From Ardenticatenaceae bacterium (GTDB lineage Bacteria > Chloroflexota > Anaerolineae > Promineifilales > Promineifilaceae), in contig JACKBQ010000002.1 of NCBI GenBank assembly GCA_020634455.1, forward strand, positions 868,001 to 932,000: a stretch of DNA of 64,000 bases. The letters run 5' to 3'. This document shows positions 1 to 8,148 of the stretch, piece by piece; within the stretch, counting starts at the first letter, position 1; each line of letters begins with the position of its first letter. Position numbers and translations under genes: made by a program. Below the pieces are notes generated by a model. The model was not told the origin of the DNA. It did not search any database and saw only the letters and a list, made by a program, of their open reading frames with translations.

Positions 1-229
1 GACTGTCGTGCAGCATACTGGCAATGAGGGTGGGTGGGTCTACACCTAGCTGGCTCATGGTGTGGGTAACGGCCAGATCGTGCTCGATGTACAATTCGCC
101 GGAATCACGCTGACGGCCGTTATGAATCTGGTTGGCGAACTCATAAGCGCGTTTGACTTCTTGTGCGGAACGGCCGTTAGGTAAATGGTTTAGCAGCTCG
201 TTGATGGTAACGATTGAAAGTTGGGTCAT
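1..229 (-). CDS. rel: RelA/SpoT-type (p)ppGpp synthetase/hydrolase, N-terminal part (runs off window)
   Basis: Only the first 76 codons lie inside the window; the gene continues beyond base 1. The reading frame opens with ATG at 229 and gives MTQLSIVTINELLNHL, then a segment containing SGELYIEHDLAVTHTM and GVDPPTLIASMLHD. This matches the start of the HD hydrolase domain of RelA/SpoT enzymes, in which a G-x-x-Y-I-x-H-P-L-A-V-A segment precedes the metal-binding HD pair. Here the usual HP of that segment is HD. These enzymes make and degrade the alarmone (p)ppGpp. No Shine-Dalgarno sequence is evident. The two ACGGCCGT palindromes in this stretch both encode Asn-Gly-Arg. Catalytic completeness cannot be judged. 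Confidence 0.8.
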   Translation of the reverse strand, partial: MTQLSIVTINELLNHLPNGRSAQEVKRAYEFANQIHNGRQRDSGELYIEHDLAVTHTMSQLGVDPPTLIASMLHDS

Positions 230-261
230 AGTTGGTTGGGTAAAACCATTTTGTGTTTAAG

Positions 262-294
262 TGCAAAAAGGCGTCTCCGGTGGGGGAAGACGCC
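262..294 (-). terminator. Rho-independent terminator after the YtxH gene
   Basis: GGCGTCT (270-276) pairs with AGACGCC (288-294). Read on the minus strand the hairpin is followed by CTTTTTGC. It lies downstream of the minus-strand gene ending at 419. Confidence 0.6.
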
Positions 295-418
295 TGCTTG
301 CTTTTGGTTCGCAACAGTTGTTGCCAGAGCCAAAACGATATGCGATTACAGACTCGATTGTTTCGCGAGTGTAAAGGATTAGGGGTTGTGTCAGAGGAAC
401 CGTTGTCAGAACGGCCGT

Positions 419-793
419 TTACACATCACTCCCATTAGCGTCGGTCTTGTCGCCACGGTTGGTTAGCTGCGATGCTTGTTCTTTACCCTTATCCAGCACA
501 ATCCGCGCCTGTTCTTGCACACGTCCCCCAACGTCCATCACTTGTTGGCGCGTGCTGCTAAGGGCGGAACCTGCCTTGTCCAGATAATCCTGGCTGTAGG
601 TGCCGGCGGTGTCGCGTACTTGCTGCATCCGCGCACTGCCGGACTGAATAAACTCATTGCTTTTATTGGCAATTTGGCTGCGGGTTTCTTCACCCGACTG
701 GGGTGCCAAAATAATGGCTGTGGCCGCGCCAACGAGGCCGCCAATGACAAATCCTGCTAAAAATGCACCAAGATCATTTGAATTATCGCTCAT
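419..793 (-). CDS. YtxH domain protein
   Basis: A 124-residue protein with one N-terminal hydrophobic segment (about residues 9-30, FLAGFVIGGLVGAATAIILA) followed immediately by PQSGEETR, the typical YtxH signature. A long amphipathic, Gln/Ala/Ser-rich helical tail follows (about 35-115). YtxH proteins are small membrane-anchored general-stress or gas-vesicle-associated proteins in Firmicutes; the biochemical role is unknown. The start at 793 is backed by a GGGAG Shine-Dalgarno about 7 bases upstream. It is probably monocistronic, with a terminator hairpin at 270-294. Between it and the next gene (794-889) lies a short degenerate CACAGAG repeat. Confidence 0.8.
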   Translation of the reverse strand: MSDNSNDLGAFLAGFVIGGLVGAATAIILAPQSGEETRSQIANKSNEFIQSGSARMQQVRDTAGTYSQDYLDKAGSALSSTRQQVMDVGGRVQEQARIVLDKGKEQASQLTNRGDKTDANGSDV

Positions 794-812
794 AATTTTC
801 TCCCATAAATTT

Positions 813-831
813 TTGCCACAGAGTACACAGA
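813..831. repeat. Degenerate CACAGAG intergenic repeat (family B)
   Basis: CCACAGAGTACACAGAGATT: the word CACAGAG is repeated with a 9-base period. An almost identical block recurs at 1442-1460. It belongs to the CAGAG/CAGATT/CTGCG word family found in other gaps of this window. Confidence 0.55.
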
Positions 832-889
832 GATTATTGAGTTTGTTCTGCTTCGACTCGGAATTGGGCGGTTGTGGCTTTATTTGAGT

Positions 890-1345
890 CTAGCGTGGAA
901 TATTGTTTCGCGGGTTGCCAAACAGCGATTTTAACGCCTGACGAATACCAGCGACATGCACTCTGGCTTCGGTGACCGGTTTGACCACGTTTTTGCTAAC
1001 AAAAGTAGTCGTACCGCGAATGGTTCCAACGGTTTCGTTTGTTTTTTCCAAAATTGGTTTAATTTCAAATTCCAGCATGTTGACGAGGCGGATAATCATG
1101 AGCAGCATGAAAAGCAGCACCACGCCAAACAGGCAAGATTCCAGGGCAAGGGCAATGAGCAATACATCGCGCACCGCTTCGATGGCGGCAGCCTGGGTTC
1201 TGGCCAGCCAAATGATGCCCCACACGGATCCGCCAAGTAGAGCCACCACCAAAATGACAGCCAGGGCGATGTAAATAGGTTTTACGGAGATCAGTTTCTT
1301 CTGGTCTGGCGTTGTGCCAGTTGTGTTTACCACATTACTGTCCAC
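890..1345 (-). CDS. Conserved membrane protein, two transmembrane segments
   Basis: About 151 residues with a GTG start at 1345. The same frame is open back to a TTG at 1423, but that codon has no ribosome site, whereas AGGAG lies about 13 bases before the GTG, so the start is uncertain. Two hydrophobic segments are seen (IYIALAVILVVALLGGSVWG and LLIALALESCLFGVVLLFML). They are followed by a cytoplasmic helical stretch containing EIKPILEKTNETVGTIRGT, reminiscent of DUF948-like coiled membrane proteins. The basic tail ends in NPRNNIPR. The function is not recognised. Its neighbours suggest an envelope role but do not define one. Confidence 0.6.
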   Translation of the reverse strand: MDSNVVNTTGTTPDQKKLISVKPIYIALAVILVVALLGGSVWGIIWLARTQAAAIEAVRDVLLIALALESCLFGVVLLFMLLMIIRLVNMLEFEIKPILEKTNETVGTIRGTTTFVSKNVVKPVTEARVHVAGIRQALKSLFGNPRNNIPR

Positions 1346-1441
1346 TGGTGGATGTTTTGCTCCTGTTTCAAAGTTTGATGGAATTACAAGCGGAAGTATA
1401 GCATTAAAGCGTAGTGGCTTCAAAGTAGTGGTTTGTTTTTG

Positions 1442-1463
1442 CTACAGAGTACACAGAGGTTTT
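1442..1463. repeat. Degenerate CACAGAG intergenic repeat (family B)
   Basis: CTACAGAGTACACAGAGG, a near copy of the block at 813-831, between two minus-strand genes. No other feature is visible in this short gap. Confidence 0.55.
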
Positions 1464-1475
1464 TGAGGGAGTGGT

Positions 1476-1751
1476 TTATTCGCGAACGGCCGTATCACCA
1501 GCCAGCCACCAGCTCAAAATCAGCGCCACCCAGGAACCCACGCTGGCGCTAAAAAGTTGCAATGCGCCCAGCCGCAGCCAGTTGAGGTTGATCAGGTCGC
1601 CCACAAAATGGCCAATGGCAAAACCAATCCAGGCGGCCACCAGATAAATGATGATGCGCCGCGCCGGGCCACCCACCAAAAAATGAAACCCCGCGCCGTA
1701 CGCCGTCGCCAGCAAAAAACCGAGAATGAGTCCAGAAGCAGCTACGGTCAT
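1476..1751 (-). CDS. Small integral membrane protein (91 aa)
   Basis: Hydrophobic protein with three predicted membrane segments (about residues 5-25, 32-52 and 62-84). The loops are glycine-rich and it ends in GDTAVRE, where TAV is encoded by an ACGGCCGT palindrome. The start ATG at 1751 overlaps the mnmA stop in an ATGA arrangement, so translation is probably coupled to mnmA. No family is recognised with certainty; the pattern GFAIGHFVGDL resembles small conserved Chloroflexota membrane proteins, which is only an impression. Confidence 0.65.
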   Translation of the reverse strand: MTVAASGLILGFLLATAYGAGFHFLVGGPARRIIIYLVAAWIGFAIGHFVGDLINLNWLRLGALQLFSASVGSWVALILSWWLAGDTAVRE

Positions 1752-2905
1752 GAAAGCACCTGAATATTGGCCAGTTTGAGGGTGGTCATTTCGAGAGGTA
1801 CCCCGTCAGCAATAATACCGCCGCCCAGGCACACATCGCCGTCGTAAAAGACGGCCCCTTGCCCTGCCGTGACGCCAAAAACGGGTTCATGGAAAGTGAC
1901 CAGGGAACGGCCGTTACCCAAATCCACCACCTCGCCAGGAATGGCCTGCGCCTTGTAGCGAATTTTAATTTGGGCGGGGATGGGTCGTTGTGGCGGACGG
2001 CCGTTCAGCCAGTTTACGTCGCGGGCAATCAGCGTTTGCTGTCCCAATTCCGACTTTGGCCCGACGATGAGGGCGTTGCGGGCCACGTCCTTGCGCAGCA
2101 CAAACAGCGGTTCGCTGGCGGAGATACCCAGCCCTTTGCGCTGGCCAATCGTGTAAAACGGCAGCCCTTCGTGCTGGCCCAGCGTTTCGCCGCCGCTGGT
2201 GAGGATGGGACCGGGCTGGCTGGCCTTTTGGCTATATTCGTTTAAAAAGCGGCGGTAGTCGCCGTCGCCCAAAAAGCACAAATCCTGGCTTTCGCTTTTG
2301 CTGGCGACGGGCAGGCCAAACTTTTTGGCCAGTTCGCGCACTTCCGGCTTGGTGTAGCCACCAATGGGGAAGAGCACTTTGCCTAATTTTTCCTGATCTA
2401 ACACGTGCAGGACGTAGGATTGGTCCTTGTTGGGGTCTAGACCTTTGCGCAGCTGGTAGCCGTCTGGCGTGTGGACCACCTGGGCGTAATGGCCTGTTGC
2501 CAGGTAGTCGGCGTCCAGGGCGAGGGCGCGTTCCAACAGGTGGGTAAAGCGGATTTGGCGGTTGCATTCGATGCAGGGGTTGGGGGTACGGCCGTATGCA
2601 TGCTCATCAATAAAAAATTGCACAATCGTCTGCCGAAAATGGTCTTGCACGTCCACCACATAGAACGGGATGCCTAGCAAGCCCGCCACGCGCCGCGCAT
2701 CGGCCATTTGGTCTGGGGTGCAGCAGCGATTGGCGGGGGAACGGCCGTCGCAGGACGGTTCACTCCACAGGCGCATCATCATCCCGATGACCTCGTACCC
2801 TTGCTCCACCAGCAGCGCCGCCGCCACGGAGCTGTCCACCCCGCCGCTCATCGCCACCACCACACGTTTTTTGGTTACAGATTCATTATTCACAAAATCC
2901 ATCAT
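1748..2905 (-). CDS. mnmA: tRNA-specific 2-thiouridylase MnmA
   Basis: 385 residues, a normal length for the family. MnmA adenylates the C2 carbonyl of U34 in tRNA-Lys, -Glu and -Gln and replaces it with sulfur, giving s2U34. The ATP-pyrophosphatase P-loop SGGVDSS is at residues 20-26. The catalytic pair is visible as Cys111 in TPNPCIECNR and Cys210 in SESQDLCFLG. The motif TGHYAQ is also present. A cysteine desulfurase that could supply the sulfur is encoded 1.6 kb upstream on the same strand, and the other wobble or T-loop enzyme in the window is trmFO. The stop overlaps the start of the downstream membrane protein. Confidence 0.97.
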   Translation of the reverse strand: MMDFVNNESVTKKRVVVAMSGGVDSSVAAALLVEQGYEVIGMMMRLWSEPSCDGRSPANRCCTPDQMADARRVAGLLGIPFYVVDVQDHFRQTIVQFFIDEHAYGRTPNPCIECNRQIRFTHLLERALALDADYLATGHYAQVVHTPDGYQLRKGLDPNKDQSYVLHVLDQEKLGKVLFPIGGYTKPEVRELAKKFGLPVASKSESQDLCFLGDGDYRRFLNEYSQKASQPGPILTSGGETLGQHEGLPFYTIGQRKGLGISASEPLFVLRKDVARNALIVGPKSELGQQTLIARDVNWLNGRPPQRPIPAQIKIRYKAQAIPGEVVDLGNGRSLVTFHEPVFGVTAGQGAVFYDGDVCLGGGIIADGVPLEMTTLKLANIQVLS

Positions 2906-2920
2906 ACCAGAAAGTGAAAT

Positions 2921-3643
2921 TTATGGGAGTCTTGCCTTAAACTCATTAATCAGAAAAACAGATTCAGGTTGCGTGTTTGCATCTGGGATGTGTGCCCCAA
3001 TCCAAACGACATAGATCAGCATTTCATTGCCAGGGTCAACTTCATCTTCCAGAAATGGAATGAGTGCTTCCTGGATTGGCAACCAATATTCTGCATCAGC
3101 TTCAACAACCAAGATTTCATGTTGAAACGCTTCCTGGAAGTAAGATCGCAAATCTTCAGATAATGAGCCTGTCCAATTTTGGATCAGAAATTGCTTAACC
3201 GGGTCAATTTCTCTAATTTCGCCGCTGTAAATAACCTCGATAGTAGACGGGTGTTGATAATCGGGTGAGATTTCAATGTAAAGTGTTGGATAGTGATCGG
3301 TAACGAGAAGCTCATGATTCAGTACAATGATGTTTGCCAGTGTATTGGGCGTATATCGGTCCCAGGTGTTTGGTTCAGGTGTTGCTGTGGGTTTAGGCGT
3401 GCTGGTTGGCTTGGGCGACGGTGTTGCTGTTGGCGTAGCGGTGGCCGTCGGTGTAAAGGTTGGCGTGTTTGTGGGTGTGCTGGTTGGGGTGTTTGTTGCC
3501 GTTGCGGTTGCGGTTTCAGTGGGTAAGGGTGTGTAGGTAGCGGTTGCGGTGGGGGGAAGTACGGCCGTTTCCTCTAAAGCTCCAGCACAGGCAGGTACAA
3601 CCAGCAAAACGACAGCCAATAACCCCCAAAAGGGCATTCTCAT
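2921..3643 (-). CDS. Secreted lipoprotein with Thr/Pro-rich linker
   Basis: 240 residues. The signal peptide is MRMPFWGLLAVVLLVVPAC with a lipobox ending VPAC, so lipidation at Cys19 is predicted. Residues about 30-92 are a low-complexity Thr-Pro-Ala linker of the TPT/TATATPT type, as in several other proteins in this window. The remaining roughly 145 residues form a compact acidic domain (starting around NTWDRYTPNTLANIIVLNHE and ending NEFKARLP) that I do not recognise. The ATG at 3643 has a GGAGT ribosome site. The linker is encoded by GT-rich DNA at about 3370-3545, a likely place for length variation. Confidence 0.7.
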   Translation of the reverse strand: MRMPFWGLLAVVLLVVPACAGALEETAVLPPTATATYTPLPTETATATATNTPTSTPTNTPTFTPTATATPTATPSPKPTSTPKPTATPEPNTWDRYTPNTLANIIVLNHELLVTDHYPTLYIEISPDYQHPSTIEVIYSGEIREIDPVKQFLIQNWTGSLSEDLRSYFQEAFQHEILVVEADAEYWLPIQEALIPFLEDEVDPGNEMLIYVVWIGAHIPDANTQPESVFLINEFKARLP

Positions 3644-3817
3644 AGCTTTGACTCCTCATTAAGACACGAAAAGATAAATCCGCAAAGGGAAAGTTAAAAA
3701 TGCCTTTAATAGAGCTTTTCTATTTTTCATTTGTGGATACAGAATTATAGCTTCTGTTTGGGAAAAGTAGTCAAACTTCGCGGACTCTTTCTACGCTGGC
3801 GGACAAATGTTGCCCGC

Positions 3818-4489
3818 TTACTTCCAGGCAAAATAGGGCTGGTCGAAGTGGGCGACGCGGGTTGGTTTGCCCAGGAGGCACACCTCGCGGAATTGGTAGA
3901 GGATGGCAGCGGTGGGGGCGGCAATCCAGCTTTGGCCAATGGGCATCAGCAGGACGGGGTGTTTGCTTTCGGGGATGCTTTTGAGGATGGGCGCATCGCT
4001 GCGCAGCAGCTCCGCCAGGGGAATGCGGTGGATCGATTGCACTTCGGCAGGATTGGGTTGCAGCTTGTTTACGCGACCACCCCACACTACTACCGGTTTA
4101 ATGGTGAAGCCGGAGCGTGTGGTGTAATCATCCAAACGGCCGATTACTCCCTCTATCCCCATTTCCAAACCCACTTCTTCCGCCATCTCGCGCAGAGCAG
4201 TTTCTTCTGGCGTTTCGCCCGCCTCGATGCGGCCACCGGGTAAAGCCCACTGTCCAGCATGTTTTTTGAGTTTCAGCGAGCGGCGGGTGATAAGAACGGC
4301 CGCATCTTCCTCACGACCCGCTTCAAACGGAATCTCATACACAGTCGGTTTGTGGGCCATGTGGACGATGGTGATGGCCACCGCCGCCGCCCGTTTGTCT
4401 GCTTGTGTTTTGCCGGATTGAAATGGAAACTGCTGCAAATTTGCCGCAACCGTTTGGCGCAGCGCGTCGTTGCATTGGAAATGGCTCAT
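3818..4489 (-). CDS. NUDIX hydrolase, CoA-pyrophosphatase-like
   Basis: 223 residues. The NUDIX box is complete: GGRIEAGETPEETALRE, then MAEEVGL, at about residues 85-108, matching G-x5-E-x7-R-E-x2-E-E-x-G. The flanking sequence ITRRSLKLKKHAGQWALPGG resembles the CoA-pyrophosphatase (NudL/YeaB) signature, in which L-x-x-H-x-G-Q precedes the box. The enzyme would hydrolyse a nucleoside diphosphate linked to another moiety in the cytoplasm; CoA or a derivative is the best guess. Its ATG lies 3 bases after the cysteine desulfurase stop, so the two are co-translated. The substrate assignment is inference. Confidence 0.85.
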   Translation of the reverse strand: MSHFQCNDALRQTVAANLQQFPFQSGKTQADKRAAAVAITIVHMAHKPTVYEIPFEAGREEDAAVLITRRSLKLKKHAGQWALPGGRIEAGETPEETALREMAEEVGLEMGIEGVIGRLDDYTTRSGFTIKPVVVWGGRVNKLQPNPAEVQSIHRIPLAELLRSDAPILKSIPESKHPVLLMPIGQSWIAAPTAAILYQFREVCLLGKPTRVAHFDQPYFAWK

Positions 4490-4492
4490 GGG

Positions 4493-5677
4493 CTAATTGG
4501 CAGGGAAGAAAAGCTGGCTAACTTTGCGCACTTTTTCAATGATGGTGGGCATCGCCTGGATGACGCGCTCGATGTGCGCTGGGGTGTTTTGGCTGCCGAC
4601 GGTGAAGCGCAGCCCGCCTGTGGTCCAGGCTGGGCCAAGGCCAATTGTTTCCAAAATGGCCGATGGCTTGGGATTGCCCGTTTTGCAGGCGGAGCCGCTG
4701 CTGGCGCTGATGCCCACCATGTCCAGATGCATCAGCAAATCGTTGCCGCTGAGGTTTTTGAGAGCAAAGCTGGCGTGGTGGGGCAGCCGCTCGGTGGGGT
4801 GGCCGGTGAGGACGATCTCGTCAGTGGGGACGGCGGCCATGACGCCTGCGATGAGCTGATCCCGGAGGGTGGTGTAGTGGGCTACGTGTGCTTCAAGATT
4901 GTCTTGGGCTAGTTTGAAAGCCTCGGCCGCACCCACGGCAAAAGCGACGTTGACCGTGCCGGAGCGACGGCCGTCTTCCTGCCCACCGCCCGTTAACGCC
5001 GAAACCAGCTCAACCCCGTCCCGCACGTACAACATCCCGACGCCCTTGGGGCCGTAAAATTTATGCGGCGCAAAGCTGATCAGGTCAATGGGCATGGTTT
5101 GCATGTCCCAACGGGTGGTGGCCGCCGCTTGCACCGCGTCTGTGTGGAACAAAATGTCGTGTTGGCGAGCCAATGCGCCAATTTCTTGGATGGGCTGCAT
5201 GGTGCCGATTTCGTTGTTGGCGGCCATGATGGAGATGAGGGCGGTATCCGGGCGGATGGCGGCGGCGACGTTGTCTACGGAAACACGGCCGTATGCATCC
5301 ACCCCCAAAATTGTGACGTCAAAATTGAACTGATCGCGCAGCTGAACGGCCGTTTCAATCACTGCCTCGTGCTCAGTGGCGCTGGTGATCAGGTGATTAC
5401 CCGTGCCATTTTTGCGTGCCGCCCACATCACGCCGCGCACGGCTAGATTATCGCTTTCCGACCCACAGCCGGTGAACACAATCTCTTTGGCTTGGGCGTT
5501 CATCAATTGGGCGATGGTGAGGCGGGCTTCATCCAGGGCAAATCCGGCGGAACGGCCGTGCGCGTGCGACGACGACGGATTGCCGTAATGATCCGTCCAA
5601 AATGGCACCATTTTTTCAATAATTTGGGGGTTTACCGGCGTGGAAGCGCCATGATCGAGGTAAATGTGTGTTGACAT
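4493..5677 (-). CDS. Cysteine desulfurase (NifS/IscS family)
   Basis: 394 residues, class V aminotransferase fold. It converts cysteine to alanine and passes the sulfur as an enzyme persulfide to acceptors such as Fe-S scaffolds or MnmA. The N-terminus has IYLDHGASTPVNP. The PLP lysine is Lys206 in APHKFYGPKG. The persulfide cysteine is Cys331 in SASSGSACKTGNPKPS. The short SGSAC loop is the NifS/IscS group type rather than SufS. The gene sits between the NUDIX gene and an inverted repeat, near mnmA, which suggests supply of sulfur for tRNA thiolation. No iscU or iscR is adjacent. The upstream gap is filled by a GGTAATT-type repeat that leaves no clear Shine-Dalgarno. Confidence 0.93.
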   Translation of the reverse strand: MSTHIYLDHGASTPVNPQIIEKMVPFWTDHYGNPSSSHAHGRSAGFALDEARLTIAQLMNAQAKEIVFTGCGSESDNLAVRGVMWAARKNGTGNHLITSATEHEAVIETAVQLRDQFNFDVTILGVDAYGRVSVDNVAAAIRPDTALISIMAANNEIGTMQPIQEIGALARQHDILFHTDAVQAAATTRWDMQTMPIDLISFAPHKFYGPKGVGMLYVRDGVELVSALTGGGQEDGRRSGTVNVAFAVGAAEAFKLAQDNLEAHVAHYTTLRDQLIAGVMAAVPTDEIVLTGHPTERLPHHASFALKNLSGNDLLMHLDMVGISASSGSACKTGNPKPSAILETIGLGPAWTTGGLRFTVGSQNTPAHIERVIQAMPTIIEKVRKVSQLFFPAN

Positions 5678-5728
5678 AATTCGTAATTGGTAATTGGGTA
5701 ATTACACAGTTACGAATTACCGAATTAC
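5678..5728. repeat. Inverted repeat, GGTAATT word family (A1)
   Basis: The whole gap between the cysteine desulfurase start and the histidine kinase stop consists of repeated TAATT(C/G)GTAATT words on the left and their reverse complements (TTACGAATTACCGAATTAC) on the right. It is related to copies at 9439, 16427, 43952 and 56063. There is no T-run. Confidence 0.65.
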
Positions 5729-7816
5729 TTAAATTTCAGCAGCAGGTAGCTTCACTGTGAATGTTGTACCTTTGCCCGCCGTGCTTTTGACATCAATGGA
5801 GCCATTATAATTCTCGACGGCGACTTTGACCATGTAGAGGCCCAGCCCGGTACCGGCGATGCCGCGCTCAACGGCCGTTTGCGCCCGAAAGAAGCGACCA
5901 AACAAATTGGGCAGCGCCTGCTTGGGAATACCAATCCCATCATCTTTAACTTGCACCACAACCTGTCCATTTTCAGCGTACGCCTCTACCCGCACCGTGC
6001 CGGACAAGGTGAACTTCACAGCATTGTCAATCAGGTTTTTGAAGATGAGATGGTACGTTTCCTGGTTGCCCAGCACGGGTGGCATCTCTGAGGCGATGCG
6101 CTGGCGGAAGGTGAGACCTTTTTCTGTTGCCCGGTCGGCCAACGGGGGCAAAATTTCGTCAAAGAGATCGTTTAAGCTAACAAAGTCGTTGCTGCGCTGG
6201 AATTCGCTGGCTTCCATCTTGACCACTTCCAGCATCTGGCGCACCATTTTTTGCAGCCGGTCACTTTCCCGCTCGATGACACCCAAGAAGCGGTCGGCTT
6301 TCTCTTTTTGCTGCGCCTTCCCTTCGCGTAGCAAGCGAGCGTACATAAGTATTGTAGCCAACGGCGTGCGCAGTTCGTGAATGATGCCGTGGAAAAAGTC
6401 GTCGCGCAACCGCTCCACTTCTCGAATCTGGCTTAAATCGCTAAACACAAAAATCATTTCGGTGACGTTGCCATTTTCGTCGCGAATCGGTGCGCCGCTG
6501 AGCAGGATGGGTACGCTGCCACCGCCATTCTGGCTCATATCGGTGGCCAGCTGTGGATAATCATCCGTGGCGTGCAGGATGCGCTCCATAAATTCGTTCA
6601 GGCTGCCGTTGGTGAGGCGGATCATGTCGTTGGATTTTTGGCCTAGCAGCGAGGGTAGGTCGCGGTAAAGCAAGCTGAGCAGGGAGTCGTTGGCGTGGGT
6701 GATGAGGCCGTCGGCGTCTACGGTCATCATGCCTTCAGACATGTTGGCAAAGATGGTTTCGATGCGGCGCTTTTCGGCGAGAACGGCCGTATGCAAACTT
6801 GCATTCTCAATGGCCGCCGCCAACGGCCCGCCAATAGCTTGCAGCAGGCGCAAATCATTCTCGTTAAAATCCCCGTTTTGTTTGTTGATTGCCTGCAAAA
6901 TGCCAATCACCCGGTCTTCAATTTGCAGCGGGATGCAGATCATGTTGTGGGTTTGGAAGCCCGATTGACGATCCACACGAGAGTAAAACCGTTTGTCGGA
7001 ATACACATCGTTGATAATGGCAGCTTGCCGATTTTCAGAGACCCAACCGGCAATGCCTTGCCCTTTTTTCAGGCGAATGGTGGGCAAATCCTTGAACAGA
7101 TCGCCCATCAGCATATCCACAAAAATGATGTCGCCGGAGGGTTGCTCGATGAGACCGACAGAGACCGAGCCGACGTTGAGGGTGCGGCGCACGGGTTCCA
7201 TGAGCTGGCGATAAATGTTTTGCAGGCTCAGCGTAGAGGTGAGTGCGTAGCTAATCTCGGAAACGACGGCAAATTCAATGTCTTGCCGATCCACCGTTTG
7301 GCGCAAGTAGGCGCGATCCAGGGCGGTGGTGACGTGCGTGGCCAGCGCGGCCAAATGTTTTTGGTCGGTCAGGGGATGGCCGTCTTCTGGGTCAATGAGG
7401 CACAAAATGCCGGGTGGTGTGACGGGGGCATAGCGGCCTGGTGCTGGCAGCGGCACGGCCATGATGCGATCACGTGGCAGCTGCCACAGCTCGCTGCGAA
7501 TGAGTTCGGCCGGAGGCTGGCGGAATTTTTCTTGCATGGCGGGTTTGCCCGCCGCCAAAAAGCTGGCAAAGGAGGCGTGTTCTTTATTCCATCGGGTTTG
7601 TTGGATACGGCCGTCCTTGTCACATATCCATACATCAAAATATTTATTTTGTGGGTCGCTGACGCCGACAACGGTGGTGGTTTGCGCGAATACGGCCGTT
7701 TCGTTAGCAACCACCGCGCACACCCCGTGGGCGTCAAAAATATTTAGCAGTTCTTCAGCCAGCTTTTGCCACAGGCTGTGAATCTGATTGGAATCAATGG
7801 ATAACGTGTCGCTCAT
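5729..7816 (-). CDS. Sensor histidine kinase with two GAF domains and a PAS domain
   Basis: 695 residues, no membrane segments, so a cytoplasmic sensor. Domains in order: GAF-like about 20-170, second GAF about 185-345 (ends PLAAAIENASLH), PAS about 350-465 (IFANMSEGMMTVDADGLITH), HisKA with the phospho-acceptor His480 in FHGIIHELRTPLATIL, and HATPase with NLIDNAVKF (N box), VKDDGIGIP (G1) and GTGLGLYMVK (G2). All catalytic boxes are intact. No response regulator is adjacent, so it is an orphan in this window. The signal may be a small molecule or redox cue bound by a GAF domain; that is inference. The ribosome site is weak (TAGG). Confidence 0.93.
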   Translation of the reverse strand: MSDTLSIDSNQIHSLWQKLAEELLNIFDAHGVCAVVANETAVFAQTTTVVGVSDPQNKYFDVWICDKDGRIQQTRWNKEHASFASFLAAGKPAMQEKFRQPPAELIRSELWQLPRDRIMAVPLPAPGRYAPVTPPGILCLIDPEDGHPLTDQKHLAALATHVTTALDRAYLRQTVDRQDIEFAVVSEISYALTSTLSLQNIYRQLMEPVRRTLNVGSVSVGLIEQPSGDIIFVDMLMGDLFKDLPTIRLKKGQGIAGWVSENRQAAIINDVYSDKRFYSRVDRQSGFQTHNMICIPLQIEDRVIGILQAINKQNGDFNENDLRLLQAIGGPLAAAIENASLHTAVLAEKRRIETIFANMSEGMMTVDADGLITHANDSLLSLLYRDLPSLLGQKSNDMIRLTNGSLNEFMERILHATDDYPQLATDMSQNGGGSVPILLSGAPIRDENGNVTEMIFVFSDLSQIREVERLRDDFFHGIIHELRTPLATILMYARLLREGKAQQKEKADRFLGVIERESDRLQKMVRQMLEVVKMEASEFQRSNDFVSLNDLFDEILPPLADRATEKGLTFRQRIASEMPPVLGNQETYHLIFKNLIDNAVKFTLSGTVRVEAYAENGQVVVQVKDDGIGIPKQALPNLFGRFFRAQTAVERGIAGTGLGLYMVKVAVENYNGSIDVKSTAGKGTTFTVKLPAAEI

Positions 7817-7979
7817 GCGTGCCTATTTGGGATGATTCATGAAAGAAAAAAGCTGTTGTATCATATTTTGAAATTTATAACCGGGGGAAACTTTCTTGGC
7901 AAGGGGACATTGGGCACAATCCTGGCGATTTTTAACTTTTCCTTGTGACATTTGGCTAAAATATCCCGGTAAATTGTGT

Positions 7980-8008
7980 TTGCCCGAACCTGATAGCTTC
8001 TGTATAGT
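7980..8008 (+). promoter_or_regulatory. Candidate sigma-70 promoter for enolase
   Basis: TTGCCC (7980-7985), a 17-base spacer, and TATAGT (8003-8008), giving a leader of about 130 bases before eno. The inverted repeat at 8114-8128 would lie in that leader. Confidence 0.4.
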
Positions 8009-8113
8009 TTTCCTGATGTCGAATTACCTGAATTTGACAGTGCCAACAGATTTTAATTGGCTGTTGGCTACCTGAAAACCCACTGTACCTGTAAACGCAC
8101 AAAATAACAATTT

Positions 8114-8128
8114 TAGGATGTAATCCTA
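8114..8128. promoter_or_regulatory. Operator-like inverted repeat upstream of enolase
   Basis: TAGGAT-GTA-ATCCTA, a perfect 6-base inverted repeat 20 bases before the eno start codon and just upstream of its ribosome site. It could be a repressor site or a small RNA hairpin. Confidence 0.35.
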
Positions 8129-8148
8129 TTTTCACAGAAGGAGTGAAC

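Larger units (their letters stand above)
7817..8148. other. Intergenic region between histidine kinase and enolase
   Basis: 332 bases without a convincing gene. It holds a candidate eno promoter at 7980-8008, an operator-like TAGGAT-GTA-ATCCTA at 8114-8128 and the eno ribosome site AAGGAG at 8138-8143. I see nothing else in it. Confidence 0.5.

Noticed and set aside
3370..3545. GT-rich tract as an independent satellite repeat
   Set aside because: It is explained by the Thr/Pro linker of the lipoprotein on the minus strand.
6695..7747. 350-codon plus-strand frame antisense to the GAF-GAF histidine kinase
   Set aside because: The kinase frame has all catalytic boxes; the antisense frame has no recognisable domain or ribosome site.
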